The translations under genes were made by a program, and so were the position numbers. This document shows positions 27,422-36,220 of a DNA stretch of 38,424 nucleotides, piece by piece. The DNA comes from Aequorivita viscosa (GTDB taxonomy: Bacteria; Bacteroidota; Bacteroidia; Flavobacteriales; Flavobacteriaceae). The stretch is taken from NCBI RefSeq assembly GCF_900106795.1, contig NZ_FNNS01000018.1, forward strand, positions 42,250 through 80,673. The letters are read 5' to 3'. The stretch's first letter is position 1; every line of letters begins with the position of its first letter. Under the pieces are notes generated by a model. That model saw only the letters and a list, made by a program, of their open reading frames with translations, had not been told where the DNA came from and did not search any database.

Positions 27422-28720
27422 TTAATTATCTCTATTGAAATAAACCTTCCCATCTTTCATAACGAATACAATGTTCTCGATGGTGTTTATAAAATCATTC
27501 ATCAAATCTCCTTTTACGGCAATTATATCCGCTTTTGCGTTGGGTTTTAAAGCGCCTATTTCATCTTCTTTTTTTAAATACAATGCAGAAATATAGGTTG
27601 AAGATTGCAAAATGTTTAAAGGTTTCATTCCCGCTTCAAAATAAGCACGAAACATATCCTGCGACGATTTTCCGGCTGAGACACCAATATCCGTATAGTT
27701 GTCAGAACCTGCTACAATTGGCACCCCTTTGCTGATAGCCGTCATCAATCTTTTTTTCTGGTTATTCAAATACCAATCTATCCATTCTAAATCATCTTCG
27801 TCATACCTTGCGAGTTTTACATAGGTGTTCATATAATTTCTGCTATTTTCTGTAGGAACAAGAAAGATATTTTTCTCAGCCATTAATGTCAAGGTAGAGT
27901 CTGCTATGTTAAAGCCGTGTTCAATACCATCTACACCCGCTTTAATAGCGTCCCAAGCAGATTGGTTGTTTACGGTGTGCGCAGTTACCGTAAGGCCGTA
28001 CGAATGCGCAGTTTTCACAATCATTTTCATTTCATCTATGGACAGACGAGTGTTGTTAGGAAGATTATCTGCAGCGATTTTTATAAGATCTACATTTTGA
28101 TTTACATGTTCCCTAATGGCAATTTTGGCGTCTTCTACACTTTTTACAATACGATATTCTAAATCGATTAGACTTTGATGCTTGGGTGAAACTCCGTAAA
28201 TCTGTCCGCCAGTAGCACCTATAATGGGGCCCGAGGCGAAAATTCGCGGTCCTTCAATAGTACCTTCATTTATGGCATCGCGAAGTGCTACATCCAAGAA
28301 TAATCCTGAATTACCAAGGTCTTTAATGCTTGTAAACCCGACATCTAAATACGATTTAGCTCTTTTAGCTCCTCGAAGCGCCCTTAGTGCTTCACTTTCC
28401 ATAGTGAGCGATTGTATACTATGCGCTGCAAAATCCGTATCGGCATCTTGAGAAAATAATACGTGAGTATGGCCATCAATCAGTCCTGGCAGTACTGTAT
28501 ATTCTGATAGATCAATTACGGCTGCGTGGCTTGGAATTGTATTAAGTTCACCAATTGATACAATTTTATTGCCCTCGATCTGTATCGCTTTATTTTTTAG
28601 CAAAACATTTTGTTCGCTGTCGTAAAAAAGTCCAGCTTTTATGTACGTGACTTCTTGAGCAACTAGGCCTTCAAGTGAAGTGAAAACGAAAAGTATGATA
28701 ACTGTAAGTAATTTCCTCAT
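27422..28720 (-). CDS. Exported amidohydrolase family protein
   Basis: 432 residues with a Sec signal peptide (hydrophobic 4-20, cleavage near LVAQ, residue 22). Metal-dependent hydrolase features: the HxH pair His84/His86 in LIDGHTHVLF, a Lys in the VDLIKIAAD strand that could be the bridging residue, His in VTAHTVN and in DGIEHGFN, and the Asp in VAGSDNYTD. The closest general type is the imidazolonepropionase/prolidase-like group of amidohydrolases, several of which cleave dipeptides or cyclic amides. With a signal peptide it acts outside the cytoplasm. It is transcribed toward the fabI terminator. The substrate is not identifiable. Confidence 0.85.
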   Translation of the reverse strand: MRKLLTVIILFVFTSLEGLVAQEVTYIKAGLFYDSEQNVLLKNKAIQIEGNKIVSIGELNTIPSHAAVIDLSEYTVLPGLIDGHTHVLFSQDADTDFAAHSIQSLTMESEALRALRGAKRAKSYLDVGFTSIKDLGNSGLFLDVALRDAINEGTIEGPRIFASGPIIGATGGQIYGVSPKHQSLIDLEYRIVKSVEDAKIAIREHVNQNVDLIKIAADNLPNNTRLSIDEMKMIVKTAHSYGLTVTAHTVNNQSAWDAIKAGVDGIEHGFNIADSTLTLMAEKNIFLVPTENSRNYMNTYVKLARYDEDDLEWIDWYLNNQKKRLMTAISKGVPIVAGSDNYTDIGVSAGKSSQDMFRAYFEAGMKPLNILQSSTYISALYLKKEDEIGALKPNAKADIIAVKGDLMNDFINTIENIVFVMKDGKVYFNRDN

Positions 28721-28773
28721 ATTTCGTTCTTTTAAACAATTAATATTGAAGGTTTGAAAATCGTTTCTTTAGC

Positions 28774-29181
28774 TTATACCTGATTCCAGTTAATTATAGT
28801 GTGTTTAAGGTTTTCCGCTTTTATTAAATAGTACATCGTCCAAAGCAACACCCAAAACAAGAATGCTAAATAGAAATAAATTAGAGTGATGCCGAAATTT
28901 TCTACATCTACATAAATTGCTAGAAATGTGAATAATATGGATCCAATAAAGTTATAGAGAAATGCACTTTTAATGCTCATTTCTATTAACCCAGTCAGGA
29001 AATTCCACCCAACAAGTTTGTCTTTTATTCTGATCTTTTCTGGATCTGAAAAATCAACTATTACTCGTTGGGAATAGGGTAGGTGTATTACAATTTCATT
29101 ATTTTTTCGTTTGAACTTGTAATCGAACTTTTTTAATAACTGTTCTGTTTTTTCTATTTCCATCATTTTCATTTGAAGCAT
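28774..29181 (-). CDS. Small two-helix membrane protein of unknown function
   Basis: 135 residues; starts at 29181, with further ATG codons at 29172, 29166 and 29163 that could also serve. The first ~65 residues are soluble and basic (KKFDYKFKRKNNEIVIHLPYS and a short strand region). Two hydrophobic helices follow at about 70-90 and 98-120. No family recognised. It lies between the amidohydrolase gene (53 bp downstream) and a secreted-protein gene on the same strand. Confidence 0.6.
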   Translation of the reverse strand: MLQMKMMEIEKTEQLLKKFDYKFKRKNNEIVIHLPYSQRVIVDFSDPEKIRIKDKLVGWNFLTGLIEMSIKSAFLYNFIGSILFTFLAIYVDVENFGITLIYFYLAFLFWVLLWTMYYLIKAENLKHTIINWNQV

Positions 29182-29239
29182 TGGTAATTAATAAAAATCA
29201 CATTCAAGATACTGTTTTTCACCAAGTCTTTTTAAGTTT

Positions 29240-29806
29240 TTAATCTACAGTTCCCCAAGGAGCGCTTGGGGTTTCAATAGTTTTAGTTAAGTCAAATTTT
29301 ACAGAAAACAAACGATCGCTACCAACACGACGAAGGTTGTAGGTGAAACTCGTTTCATCTATTGTAAACCACCAGATATTTGTTGAAGCAGCTGGTAAAA
29401 TGCTTGCAGTATGCGCATCGGCAGGAAACATTTGGAGATTTGCCAAACCGACGTTGGAGCTTGTACCACCGTATTGTGTTAAGTCTTCTTCCGAACCATC
29501 GGGATGGCGATGATCGTGTTTTAGGCTTATTATTTTATCTTCATTTAAGTGCAAAACCCAAGTTCGAGACTTGTTTTCGCCCACAAAAAAAGGAATTCGG
29601 ATGTCATTTTTATCACAAAAACGCACGTGCATAACTAACTTTTCTCCAGTAAATCCATCACCAGCAACTGCGCCTGCAATGATTTCACCTTCATAGGCTT
29701 TTCCGCAATGTTCTTTCAGTTGTGCCCAAAACATTTCTGAACTTGGTTGTTCTTGCGCTATAATGTGTAGTGGTAATAAAATTAAGAAACAGAGTAGTGC
29801 TTTCAT
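29240..29806 (-). CDS. Secreted hypothetical protein
   Basis: 188 residues with a signal peptide (KALLCFLILLPLHIIAQ, cut after about residue 18). The mature protein is rich in beta strands with several conserved-looking segments: AQLKEHCGKAYEGEI, KHDHRHPDGSEEDLTQYGG and FPADAHT. Two Cys (in EHCGKA and RFCDKN) may form a disulfide. The His/Asp-rich HDHRHPDGSEED motif could bind metal, but this is inference. I know similar uncharacterised secreted proteins in Bacteroidota and other groups but no function. Confidence 0.65.
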   Translation of the reverse strand: MKALLCFLILLPLHIIAQEQPSSEMFWAQLKEHCGKAYEGEIIAGAVAGDGFTGEKLVMHVRFCDKNDIRIPFFVGENKSRTWVLHLNEDKIISLKHDHRHPDGSEEDLTQYGGTSSNVGLANLQMFPADAHTASILPAASTNIWWFTIDETSFTYNLRRVGSDRLFSVKFDLTKTIETPSAPWGTVD

Positions 29807-29916
29807 TCTTTATAAGTATAAAATTAGATTGATTGTCTGTAAAATATCATAAAGCTATGAATAGCAACTTTTATATGAAATCTCTAACAGCAAATACTTC
29901 CTTTTATTTTGTGTTA

Positions 29917-29934
29917 ATCCGCGTGATCCGCGTG
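29917..29934. repeat. Nonamer tandem ATCCGCGTG
   Basis: ATCCGCGTG occurs twice directly (29917-29925, 29926-29934) in an otherwise AT-rich spacer. Confidence 0.6.
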
Positions 29935-30059
29935 ATATATTTTCATTCCCAGATTTTTGTTTCCCGTTGATTTGCTTCGCCAGTTCACTATCGATCGGGT
30001 CACATATATTCGCAGACTTTTTAACTCATAAAACAAAAAACGGATAAACAAAAATTAGA

Positions 30060-31688
30060 TTATACCTGAATTACTCCAAGATTAAATTTTTTCTCGATAG
30101 GAGCGTGGTTAGCAGCTTCGATTCCCATCGAAATCCAATTTCGGGTTTCGGCTGGGTCTATAACGGCATCTGTCCAAATTCGTGCAGCGGCATAATAAGG
30201 TGAAATTTGCTTATCGTAACGTGCTTTAATTTTGTCGTAGAGTTCTTTTTCATCTTCTTCAGAAATCTTCTTGCCTTGTTTTTTAAGGGAAGCAGTTTCT
30301 ATTTGAAGCAATACTTTTGCCGCACTGTTACCACTCATTACAGCCAACTCGGCACTCGGCCAAGCAACAATCAGTCTAGGGTCATAAGCTTTTCCGCACA
30401 TTGCGTAGTTTCCTGCACCATAACTATTACCTATAATAACTGTGAATTTTGGAACGACACTGTTACTTACGGCATTGACCATTTTGGCGCCATCTTTAAT
30501 AATTCCGCCGTGTTCACTTTTGCTGCCCACCATAAAACCTGTAACATCTTGAAGAAATACTAAAGGAATTTTCTTTTGGTTGCAGTTGGCGATAAAACGA
30601 GTAGCCTTGTCGGCGCTGTCGCTATAAATTACGCCTCCAAACTGCATTTCGCCTTTTTTTGTCTTAACCAAGGTACGCTGGTTTGCAACAATTCCAACTG
30701 CCCAACCGTCTATTCGTGCATATCCAGTAAGAATAGTTTTACCATAACCTTCTTTGTATTCTTCAAAATCGCTATCGTCTACAAGGCGTTCTATAATTTC
30801 GCGCATATCGTATTGTTCTGAACGCGCTTTAGGAAGAATACCATAAATATCTTTAGGGTCTTTCTTCGGTTTTATTGCTTTTTCGCGATTAAATCCTGCT
30901 TTGTCAAAATCTCCTATTTTAGAGACGATGTTTTTAATTGTATCTAGAGCGTCTTTATCATCTTTGGATTTATAATCGGTAACACCGCTGATTTCACAAT
31001 GCGTGGTAGCACCTCCAAGGGTTTCGTTGTCGATACTTTCACCAATGGCAGCTTTTACCAAATAACTTCCAGCTAGAAAAATACTTCCCGTTTTGTCTAC
31101 GATTAGTGCCTCGTCGCTCATAATTGGGAGGTAAGCACCACCCGCAACGCAACTGCCCATAACGGCTGCAATTTGAGTAATCCCCATACTGCTCATAACG
31201 GCGTTGTTTCTAAACATTCTTCCAAAGTGTTCTTTATCGGGGAAAATTTCATCTTGCATAGGCAGATAAACGCCTGCGCTGTCTACTAAATATATAATTG
31301 GCAATCTATTTTCTATAGAAATTTCCTGCGCACGAAGGTTTTTCTTTGCTGTAATCGGAAACCAAGCGCCTGCTTTTACAGTTGCATCATTGGCAACGAC
31401 GATACATTGCTTTCCTTTTACATAACCAATCTTTACAACCACGCCGCCACCAGGCGCGCCGCCGTGTTCTTCATACATATCTTCTCCAGCAAAAGCACCT
31501 ATTTCAATACTTGGTTTTTCAGGGTCTAATAAATATTTAATACGTTCTCTAGCCGTTAATTTCCCTTGTTTGTGCTGTTTTTCAATTCGGTCTTTACCTC
31601 CTCCGAGTTTTACCTTTGCCAGCTTATTTTTTAATGTGGAAACCAGTAGTTTATTGTGGTCCTCGTTTTTGTTGAAATTTAAGTCCAT
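30060..31688 (-). CDS. Acyl-CoA carboxylase beta (carboxyltransferase) subunit
   Basis: 542 residues, the size of the biotin-dependent carboxyltransferase beta chains for propionyl-CoA, methylcrotonyl-CoA and similar. Two crotonase-like halves are visible. The first has HKQGKLTARERI, the GAPGGGVVVKIGYV region, YLVDSAGVYLPMQDEIFPD and SCVAGGAYLPIMSDEA; the second has QDVTGFMVGSKSEHGGIIKDGAKM and IGNSYGAGNYAMCGKAYDPR. It transfers carboxyl from carboxybiotin to an acyl-CoA. EHGGAPGGGV and GVYLPMQ lean toward the methylcrotonyl/geranyl-type group, but the substrate cannot be fixed. No biotin carboxylase gene is adjacent, so its alpha partner must be elsewhere. Confidence 0.9.
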   Translation of the reverse strand: MDLNFNKNEDHNKLLVSTLKNKLAKVKLGGGKDRIEKQHKQGKLTARERIKYLLDPEKPSIEIGAFAGEDMYEEHGGAPGGGVVVKIGYVKGKQCIVVANDATVKAGAWFPITAKKNLRAQEISIENRLPIIYLVDSAGVYLPMQDEIFPDKEHFGRMFRNNAVMSSMGITQIAAVMGSCVAGGAYLPIMSDEALIVDKTGSIFLAGSYLVKAAIGESIDNETLGGATTHCEISGVTDYKSKDDKDALDTIKNIVSKIGDFDKAGFNREKAIKPKKDPKDIYGILPKARSEQYDMREIIERLVDDSDFEEYKEGYGKTILTGYARIDGWAVGIVANQRTLVKTKKGEMQFGGVIYSDSADKATRFIANCNQKKIPLVFLQDVTGFMVGSKSEHGGIIKDGAKMVNAVSNSVVPKFTVIIGNSYGAGNYAMCGKAYDPRLIVAWPSAELAVMSGNSAAKVLLQIETASLKKQGKKISEEDEKELYDKIKARYDKQISPYYAAARIWTDAVIDPAETRNWISMGIEAANHAPIEKKFNLGVIQV

Positions 31689-31974
31689 TGAAATTCTTTG
31701 TTTCGGCTAAAATACGAAATGCTTATAATCCATATCCATAAACTTTGGCAAAAATCTAATCTTATCGATTCTTAACTACTTTCCAGATTTAATTTTGTTT
31801 GTTTTTTGAAATATTACCATGAATACACGAAAAACAACTTCACACCTCAATTATTCAATATTGAAATTCAACTCCAGGTCCTTTTTCCTAATGTTCTATC
31901 ATCGTGTTTCATATAGTTGCCACTCCAACCGTCTTGTTTCCAACCGTTGTTTTCTCCAGTAAGCCTCTGGGGTC

Positions 31975-32010
31975 GGTTTCGATTTTGATTTCAGCTTCAA
32001 TTTCAAATTC
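31975..32010. repeat. GAAATC-type hexamer array, inverted orientation
   Basis: Six units in 6-bp phase; read on the minus strand they are GAAANN/GAAATN-like with AAATC and GAAATT among them. Confidence 0.55.
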
Positions 32011-32077
32011 ATTCCTTCAACTATGACATTTTGTTAACTAATTTCTACGATATATTACCGATATTTGCTTTTGCACT

Positions 32078-32085
32078 TATATTTG
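32078..32085 (+). promoter_or_regulatory. -7 promoter box of CAL67264-type gene
   Basis: TATATTTG matches TAnnTTTG perfectly, 30 bp before the ATG at 32116; it predicts a leader of about 25 nt. Confidence 0.55.
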
Positions 32086-32115
32086 TGAGATTAATCAACC
32101 AACGAAAATTAAACT

Positions 32116-32298
32116 ATGGGAATGAATAAAAATACTGTATTAGCGTGGGCTACCTTTATAATGATTGTTGTAGGCTGTGCCTTAATTCTTTTAGGTGCAT
32201 TTCGATATGACGATGTTGCGGGATGGGGCTTTGCATCTGTAGGAATCGGTTTCTTCGCCATTGCTTGGGTGTTTAATGCGCTTAAAGGAAGAGTTTAA
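32116..32298 (+). CDS. CAL67264 family small membrane protein
   Basis: 60 residues forming two membrane helices (about 8-28 and 37-55) joined by FRYDDVAGWGFA, ending FNALKGRV. The sequence fits the short Flavobacterial family named after Gramella locus CAL67264. It is an inner-membrane protein of unknown function, normally single-gene, as here. Confidence 0.85.
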   Translation: MGMNKNTVLAWATFIMIVVGCALILLGAFRYDDVAGWGFASVGIGFFAIAWVFNALKGRV

Positions 32299-32333
32299 TG
32301 CAGCTCTCAATCTTACAGTACCAGTCTAATTTG

Positions 32334-32368
32334 CTAGTAACTAATACCTAATTCAACTTATCAAACTT
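32334..32368. repeat. Heptamer run ending at the start of the DinB-family gene
   Basis: Five 7-bp units, three starting CTA (32334, 32341, 32348), then two less regular ones at 32355 and 32362. The last ends at the base before the ATG at 32369. Confidence 0.55.
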
Positions 32369-32845
32369 ATGTCTGAAGAAAGAAACATACGCGAAAGACT
32401 TGTAAAACACCTCGACGGAGGAGAGGCTTTTATGCCCGTTACCCAAATGTTGGAGCTAATTTCTTTTGAAGATATAAATACACGACCTTCAAACTTACCT
32501 TATTCATTTTATGAACTGTTTTTTCATGTAGTCTTTACACAGAAGGATATTGTGAAATTTAGCTGTTCGGATGATTATACAAAACCTAAATGGCCCGAAT
32601 ATTATTGGCCAAGGGAAAAAGTATGTAAATCTAAAGAAGATTGGAAGAGCCTAAAAGCTGAATACACAGCAGATCGAGAACGACTTAAAGATTTTCTTTT
32701 AGATGGTTCCAATAACTTAACCGAAGCAGTTAAAAACGGAAAAGATGAACAAACGCTGTTAAGGGAAGCCTTATTGGTTATTGAGCACACTGCCTACCAT
32801 ACAGGACAAATGATGGTGGTTTTAAGACTATTGAATTTGCACTAA
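32369..32845 (+). CDS. DinB-family protein
   Basis: 158 residues, a DinB-type four-helix bundle. The three metal-binding His are placed as in the family: His53 in YELFFHVVF, and His140 and His144 in IEHTAYHTGQ. A hydrophobic C-terminal MMVVLRLLNL follows. DinB proteins bind a divalent metal; some act as thiol- or bacillithiol-dependent transferases, but the role of most is unknown. There is no sign of damage-inducible control in its spacer. Confidence 0.85.
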   Translation: MSEERNIRERLVKHLDGGEAFMPVTQMLELISFEDINTRPSNLPYSFYELFFHVVFTQKDIVKFSCSDDYTKPKWPEYYWPREKVCKSKEDWKSLKAEYTADRERLKDFLLDGSNNLTEAVKNGKDEQTLLREALLVIEHTAYHTGQMMVVLRLLNLH

Positions 32846-32899
32846 AGGGTTTATAGTTTTTATAGTTAAAGAATTCGATAATTACTGTACTATATTATT

Positions 32900-33295
32900 A
32901 TGGCAAGGATAGAAAGATTTGAAGATTTGGAAGTTTGGCAGCATGCAAGAATAATTTGCCAATTTGTTGAAGAGCTATTTCAAACCACAGGGATTGTAAA
33001 TAACTATAGACTTAGAAATTAAATGGTAGGGAGTTTTGGCTTAATAATGGATACCATTGCGGAAGGCTTTGATAGGGATGGAAACAAGGAGTTTATAAAC
33101 TTTGTAAGTTTCTCAAAAGGTTCTGCATCAGACCTGAAGTCTCAAACCTTTAGGGCATTCGATAAAATACTTATTACAGAAGAACAATTCAACAAACTTA
33201 TTAATATGTGTGAGTTGGAAAAAAATAAAATAGGCGCCTTTATGTACTATTTTAAAAAATCAGAAATAAAGGGACAAAAAATCAAGAGAAATTAA
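32900..33295 (+). pseudogene. Four-helix-bundle (S23/23S rRNA intervening-sequence) protein, interrupted by an in-frame stop
   Basis: The frame from ATG 32900 encodes ARIERFEDLEVWQHARII and helix 1, then meets TAA at 33020-33022 after 40 codons. The very next codon is ATG (33023) in the same frame, which continues with GSFGLIMDTIAEGFDRDGNKEFINF, the most conserved S23 segment, and ends at 33295. Family members read RNQMVGS here, where this gene has RN-stop-MVGS, so a CAA to TAA change in a Gln codon is the simplest cause. The joined length of 131 codons (one being the stop) is that of an intact gene. The TAAATG junction could allow termination-reinitiation and give two half-proteins. Confidence 0.85.
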
Positions 33296-33299
33296 TCTC

Positions 33300-33334
33300 A
33301 ACAACAAACTATAAACTATTAACAACAAATATCC
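33300..33334. repeat. Heptamer run ending at the start of ettA
   Basis: Five 7-bp units, four of the form AACNNNN (33300, 33307, 33314, 33321) and the last AATATCC (33328-33334), finishing at the base before the ATG. Confidence 0.7.
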
Positions 33335-35026
33335 ATGTCTGACGATAAAAAAGTAATCTTTTCAATGTCTGGGCTAACCAAGACTTACCAAAGTGCCCAA
33401 ACTCCAGTTTTAAAAAATATTTATTTAAGCTTTTTCTACGGTGCCAAGATTGGTATTCTTGGTCTAAACGGAAGCGGAAAATCTACTTTGCTCCGCATTA
33501 TTGCAGGCGAAGAAAAAAACTACCAAGGCGATGTGGTGTTCGCACCAGGATATTCGGTAGGCTATCTCGAACAAGAGCCAAAACTCGACGAAACCAAAAC
33601 TGTTTTGGAAGTTGTTAAAGAAGGTGTTCAGGAGGTTGTTGATGTTTTAGACGAATACAACAAAATCAATGATATGTTCGGTTTGCCAGAGGTTTATGAA
33701 AACCCCGCCAAGATGGACGAGTTGATGGATAAACAAGCAAAACTTCAAGACAAAATTGACGCTACCAATGCGTGGGAATTAGACACAAAACTTGAAATTG
33801 CAATGGATGCGCTTCGTACTCCCGATCCAGATAAATTGATTGGCGTATTGTCTGGAGGAGAAAAACGTCGCGTTGCTTTATGCCGACTGTTGTTAAGAGA
33901 ACCAGATATACTCTTACTCGATGAGCCTACAAACCACTTGGATGCTGAAAGTGTACATTGGTTAGAACATCACCTTTCAGAATATAAAGGAACGGTGATT
34001 GCAGTAACGCACGATAGATATTTCCTGGATAATGTGGCAGGATGGATTTTAGAGTTGGACAGGGGAGAAGGTATTCCGTGGAAAGGAAACTACTCTTCTT
34101 GGTTGGACCAAAAGTCAAAACGTTTGGCACAAGAATCTAAACAAGCTGGGAAACGACAAAAAACGTTGGAACGAGAGTTAGAATGGGTTCGACAAGGAGC
34201 GAAAGGGCGTCAGACTAAGCAAAAAGCACGTTTACAGAATTATGATAAACTCTTGAGTCAAGATCAAAAGCAACTCGATGAAAAGTTGGAAATATACATT
34301 CCTAATGGCCCACGTTTGGGAACAAATGTTATTGAAGCGAAAGGAGTTGCAAAAGCGTATGGCGATAAGTTGCTGTACGATGACCTGAACTTCAAATTAC
34401 CCCAAGCAGGAATTGTGGGAATAATTGGGCCAAATGGTGCTGGTAAAACCACTATTTTTAAAATGATAATGGGTGAAGAAACACCTGATAAAGGATCGTT
34501 TGAGGTAGGGGAAACAGCTAAGATTGCATATGTAGATCAAAACCACAGTAATATTGATACCAACAAAACTATTTGGGAGAACTTCAGCGATAGCCAAGAA
34601 TTAATAATGATGGGCGGTAGACAGGTGAATTCCAGAGCATATTTGAGCCGCTTCAACTTTAGTGGAAGTGAGCAAAATAAAAAAGTGTCTATGCTTTCTG
34701 GGGGAGAACGAAATAGACTCCATTTGGCTATGACCCTAAAAGAAGAAGGAAACGTATTGTTGTTGGATGAACCTACAAACGACTTAGACGTTAATACACT
34801 TCGAGCCCTAGAAGAAGGTTTGGAGAACTTTGCCGGTTGTGCAGTGGTAATTAGCCACGACCGTTGGTTTTTAGACCGTATTTGTACGCATATTTTAGCT
34901 TTTGAAGGAAACAGTGAAGTGTATTTCTTTGAAGGTGGATTTAGTGATTATGAAGAAAATAAAAAGAAGCGATTAGGCGGGGATTTAATGCCGAAGCGAA
35001 TTAAATACAGAAAACTTATTCGATAA
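33335..35026 (+). CDS. ettA: ABC-F protein, energy-dependent translational throttle EttA
   Basis: 563 residues. Two ABC ATPase domains in one chain with no membrane segments: Walker A GLNGSGKS (43-50), signature SGGEKRRVALC and Walker B ILLLDEPTNHLD in the first; GPNGAGKT, SGGERNRLHLAM and VLLLDEPTNDLD in the second. Between them the long helical linker (SKRLAQESKQAGKRQKTLE, WVRQGAKGRQTKQKA) enters the ribosomal E/P site. Both catalytic Glu are present. It should gate entry into elongation by ATP/ADP ratio. EttA is the best match among ABC-F subfamilies by the N-terminal FSMSGLTKTY and the arm. A lipoprotein gene follows after 4 bp. Confidence 0.92.
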   Translation: MSDDKKVIFSMSGLTKTYQSAQTPVLKNIYLSFFYGAKIGILGLNGSGKSTLLRIIAGEEKNYQGDVVFAPGYSVGYLEQEPKLDETKTVLEVVKEGVQEVVDVLDEYNKINDMFGLPEVYENPAKMDELMDKQAKLQDKIDATNAWELDTKLEIAMDALRTPDPDKLIGVLSGGEKRRVALCRLLLREPDILLLDEPTNHLDAESVHWLEHHLSEYKGTVIAVTHDRYFLDNVAGWILELDRGEGIPWKGNYSSWLDQKSKRLAQESKQAGKRQKTLERELEWVRQGAKGRQTKQKARLQNYDKLLSQDQKQLDEKLEIYIPNGPRLGTNVIEAKGVAKAYGDKLLYDDLNFKLPQAGIVGIIGPNGAGKTTIFKMIMGEETPDKGSFEVGETAKIAYVDQNHSNIDTNKTIWENFSDSQELIMMGGRQVNSRAYLSRFNFSGSEQNKKVSMLSGGERNRLHLAMTLKEEGNVLLLDEPTNDLDVNTLRALEEGLENFAGCAVVISHDRWFLDRICTHILAFEGNSEVYFFEGGFSDYEENKKKRLGGDLMPKRIKYRKLIR

Positions 35027-35030
35027 AATT

Positions 35031-35468
35031 ATGTGGAAAAATATATTGATTATAGCAATGGTATGCACCTTTATCTCTTGCGGAAGCAGTAAAAAAGGAG
35101 TGAATACATCTAAAGAATCTAAGGAAATCGTTTTAGGAAATGAATCGCTTTCCTATAATAGTCTGGGTAATGGAGTGGCCTTAATTTCGTTGAAGTTATA
35201 CGATAACAATACTTTTAAATTCGACTTTAAAAGTATTCCGCAGCCCGAAACTGACGAAAAAGCGGTGCTGATTTCTGAAAAAGGAACCTATACTTCTGAA
35301 GGAGCTTGGAAAATATTAAACTTCAAAAATCCTAAATTTTCTCTTGCCGCTATTTTTGATACTGATTTTGCACAAGGAAAAGAGTTTAAAGTTCTCGACG
35401 AAGAGAATGTAAAAATTAATACAGCCAAAAAATCACTCTCTATTTGGGGAGTGGTTTGTGAAAAATAA
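35031..35468 (+). CDS. Lipoprotein of unknown function
   Basis: 145 residues; signal sequence ending CTFISC with Cys17 as the lipidation site. The mature region is beta-rich (FKFDFKSIPQPE, AVLISEKGTYTSEGAWKIL and GVVCEK at the end), like a small META/NlpE-type barrel, but this is only a shape resemblance. The 4-bp gap to ettA implies one operon, although no functional link is obvious. Confidence 0.7.
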   Translation: MWKNILIIAMVCTFISCGSSKKGVNTSKESKEIVLGNESLSYNSLGNGVALISLKLYDNNTFKFDFKSIPQPETDEKAVLISEKGTYTSEGAWKILNFKNPKFSLAAIFDTDFAQGKEFKVLDEENVKINTAKKSLSIWGVVCEK

Positions 35469-35484
35469 CAGGGACGTAGGAAAA

Positions 35485-35508
35485 CGAAATCGAAATCGAA
35501 AACGAAAA
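35485..35508. repeat. GAAATC-type hexamer array
   Basis: Four units in 6-bp phase (two CGAAAT, two CGAAAA) in the convergent spacer between the lipoprotein gene and trmH. No hairpin terminator is visible in that spacer. Confidence 0.7.
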
Positions 35509-35539
35509 GGAACTCATTAGTCGTCCGGAAATATTGAGG

Positions 35540-36220
35540 TTATTTGGAATTTGGAGCTTGAATTTTGGAGTTTTCCAAGTGGTATCTTTCAATTATTTCT
35601 TCGGAAGCTTTGATTGTTTTTTTAGCCCACGCCATTTCTATTTCAGGAATTTCTTCATCGGAAAGTTGCCATTTTACATCACTTTGCTTTACTCTTGAGA
35701 CTACGCTTTGTAAAATTATGGCTGCAGAAACAGAAATATTTAGACTTTCGGTAAATCCGTACATTGGAATTTTTAAAAAACCGTCAGCTGCATTCATCAC
35801 AGTATCACTTAATCCATCGTTTTCCTTTCCGAAGAAAAAGGCGCTTTTTTTAGTAACGTCAAATTCGTGAAGCATTGTGGAATCGTTGTGAGGCGTAGTG
35901 GCAATAATTTGATAACCGTTATCTCTTAGTTTACTGATACAGTCTTTGGTTGAATTATACCTGTTGAAAGTCACCCATTTTTGCGCTCCCATCGCAATTT
36001 CCTTATCAATTCGCTTGCTGACGCGTTCTTCCACCACGTGCAAATCCTGAATCCCAAAAACATCGCAAGTCCGCATAACTGCACTGGCGTTGTGAAGTTG
36101 GTAAACGTCTTCGGTAACAACGGTAAAATGACGCGTTCTTTCAGAAAGCACTTCTTTAAAACGTTGTTTTCTGCTCTCGGTTAAATAAGTTTCTAAGTAT
36201 TTTAATAATTCTAAATCCAA
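35540..36220 (-). CDS. trmH: tRNA (guanosine-18-2'-O)-methyltransferase, SpoU/TrmH family
   Basis: 226 residues, a trefoil-knot SPOUT enzyme that methylates the 2'-OH of G18 in the D loop of tRNA. Motif 1 is HNASAVMRTCDVFG (43-56, with Asn44 and Arg50), motif 2 is FFFGKENDGLS (128-138), and motif 3 is IPMYGFTESLNISVSAAI (151-168). The N-terminal HFTVVTEDVYQLHN is typical of TrmH. The start is TTG at 36220; no ATG is near, and the family begins at this point. A C-terminal basic/acidic helix follows the knot. Confidence 0.93.
   Translation of the reverse strand: MDLELLKYLETYLTESRKQRFKEVLSERTRHFTVVTEDVYQLHNASAVMRTCDVFGIQDLHVVEERVSKRIDKEIAMGAQKWVTFNRYNSTKDCISKLRDNGYQIIATTPHNDSTMLHEFDVTKKSAFFFGKENDGLSDTVMNAADGFLKIPMYGFTESLNISVSAAIILQSVVSRVKQSDVKWQLSDEEIPEIEMAWAKKTIKASEEIIERYHLENSKIQAPNSK

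Larger units (their letters stand above)
31689..32115. other. 427-bp spacer without a credible gene
   Basis: It holds a hexamer array (31975-32010), a -7 box (32078-32085) and an isolated perfect -7 motif at 31790-31797. A 47-codon frame at 31819-31962 was judged not credible. Nothing else recognised. Confidence 0.6.

Noticed and set aside
31819-31962. A 47-codon frame after an isolated -7 motif at 31790.
   Set aside because: Composition is not protein-like (many Ser/Arg/Cys/His), it overlaps no known family, and it lies among degenerate spacer repeats.
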